A DNA stretch of 64,000 nt from Grifola frondosa (lineage: Eukaryota; Basidiomycota; Agaricomycetes; Polyporales; Grifolaceae): positions 1,178,001-1,242,000 of the forward strand of contig LUGG01000007.1 of assembly GCA_001683735.1 (NCBI GenBank). The letters run 5' to 3'. A model generated the notes under the pieces. It was not told where the DNA came from, did no database searches, and saw nothing but the letters and a program-made list of their open reading frames with translations. The position numbers were made by a program, and so were the translations under genes. Positions 62,733 through 64,000 of the stretch are shown here, one piece after another. Position 1 is the stretch's first letter. Each line of letters begins with the position of its first letter.

Positions 62733-64000
62733 CTATGGCTCAGTGTGATGCCCACTTGGCCCTGGCTGAGGCTCACTAGGCCCTGGCATATTTTCGTTGT
62801 CAGGGCTTGAATAGTACAAACGAGCGAATAAGCTTCCCGGCGACGATTTACTCGGAACAAAAATCACGTACGCGGTTTCTTCAACTGGCGTGCAGGTCTT
62901 CAAAAAATGTCTGGTGCGGATGTCCTTCCGCGCCTGCTGCGCACTCCTGTGACCGCATATTTTGCAATACCACCACGAGTCATTCAGGTGCACGGACGAG
63001 ACGTGCCGTGAGTAATCGCTGGTGCCCTTCTTCCGCCCGCACGTCCCGTTCACCTTTTTCTTATTCGGCCACGGACAATCTATGTATTGGGGCCGTCCTC
63101 CCGGAAAATGCGTGAACACGTGGGCCCTCACGCTCTTAATGTCCGACTTCATCGTTGCCGTGCAGCCTTCAAACAAGCACGGATGCATTTCGTTTGGACC
63201 CGCAGTACGAAGTTCAAATTGTTGGTCGATTTCTGGGTTCTTCCTAGTGGCTTTGTTACCGCCAGCGAGCGGGCCTTCGGCCTCAGGACCGCTGCTGCCC
63301 CCGTTGTCCGTCGCAGCAGGATTTGTCTTTCCTCTGGCGCGGCGTGCGGGCTCTGGGAAGGCCCGTCCGTACAGTCCGCGAGCGCCGGAGCCGTCGTCGT
63401 ACGCATCCCTCGTCATACGCGGTGCGCGTCCGGGGGGAGGTGGCGCGCGCATCCTGGGGTCGTCGGCGGACATCTGACCATCTCCAACCCATGCAGCGGG
63501 GCGCTTTCCCTGTGCTTTGGCACTGCGTGCGGGCGCGGGTGCGGGTTCGGGTTGTACGCGCGCAGTCATGACGCCGTTGGGATCGCCGCCGCGCACCCCC
63601 TGCGGTGCAGCCTGCGCGGGTACCGGGGTGGCTCTCGTGGGTACCGTCCAGTTCTCCCATGCGTCACAGACCTGGAACGGATAGCTGCAAGCAGACATGG
63701 TCATCGGCATCGCCACTGAATACGGAGGCGCGGAATGTGTCACGTACAAGGTGATATAGCGCTTGGTGGCGGGGTTGATCAGCGGGACTCTGCATGGAAC
63801 ATGGGATGAGCGGGTGGGCGAGACGCGCGTCACGGCACGTACTGATAGGTGTAGGTTTGCGGATCCTCGATGATGCGTTTATAGAGAAGGCAGATTTGGG
63901 CGCGCGTAATTGGTCCGCCGTCGGGTGTCGTGGCTGTAACGAGGTGGTAAGTTGTCTGAGGTGGCGCGAAGACGGAGGGAAGGTACGAACGCGGACTGAT
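62733..64000 (-). CDS. zinc-finger protein of unknown function (5' partial)
   Basis: The 5' end runs off the window. Exons on the minus strand: 63843 to beyond 64000, 63748-63789 and 62733-63684. The first part (FAPPQTTYHLVTATTPDGGP, ITRAQICLLYKRIIEDPQTY) is folded-looking. A long disordered Pro/Ala/Gly/Arg-rich linker follows, and then three Cys/His units: HPCLFEGCTATMKSDIKSVR with AHVFTHF, a CPWPNKKKVNGTC unit with SRHVSSVH, and YCKICGHRSAQQARKDIRTR with HFLKTC. The last unit ends in His-Cys as in the zinc-finger gene at 57.7 kb. No frame break is needed in the visible part. DNA or RNA binding is inferred only. Confidence 0.7.

Overview
This window is nuclear DNA of a basidiomycete fungus, most likely an Agaricomycete. 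The genes are intron-rich, with most introns 45-70 nt and GT/AG ends. Class I hydrophobins, a CAP59/CMT1-type mannosyltransferase, an F-box protein and an Egh16-like secreted protein all fit that group. I find 27 protein-coding loci on both strands: one truncated at the left edge, one at the right edge, one a decayed duplicate. No rRNA, convincing tRNA, CRISPR array or autonomous transposon was seen.

Left part (1-31 kb) is mostly conserved housekeeping genes: a JmjC histone demethylase (KDM4 type), Nbs1 of the MRN complex, a GT69 mannosyltransferase, an unknown possibly mitochondrial protein, a septin (minus), an Egh16-like secreted protein with a tandem-repeat tail, a 1,245-aa unknown protein, proteasome subunit beta-7, exportin-2/Cse1 (minus) and the DEAH helicase Prp43 (minus).

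Middle (31-39.5 kb) is an accessory-looking island. It holds a nuclease-like orphan gene, its truncated duplicate 5.3 kb away, two class I hydrophobins (one intact and 112 aa, one carrying a roughly 275-residue repetitive N-terminal extension), small doubtful ORFs, a three-copy GC-rich repeat and a long imperfect inverted repeat with a perfect 19-bp hairpin.

Right part (39.8-64 kb) returns to conserved genes: Wdr8/WRAP73 (minus), a DHA1-type MFS transporter, a TFIIIC subunit (minus) divergent from the mitochondrial rRNA methyltransferase Mrm2 with 64 bp between start codons, histone H4 (minus), an F-box protein (minus), a DnaJ protein, cytosolic TyrRS (minus), a zinc-finger protein, a DHA2-type MFS transporter (minus) and a zinc-finger protein cut by the right edge.

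A property that affects all annotation here: most genes carry one or more single-base frame breaks, usually a missing C or G in a short homopolymer. They include genes that must work (Prp43, Cse1, TyrRS, septin, histone H4). When each break is corrected by one base, exon sums become exact multiples of three, so I read them as residual assembly errors, not pseudogenes. Gene models below join across them and give their positions.
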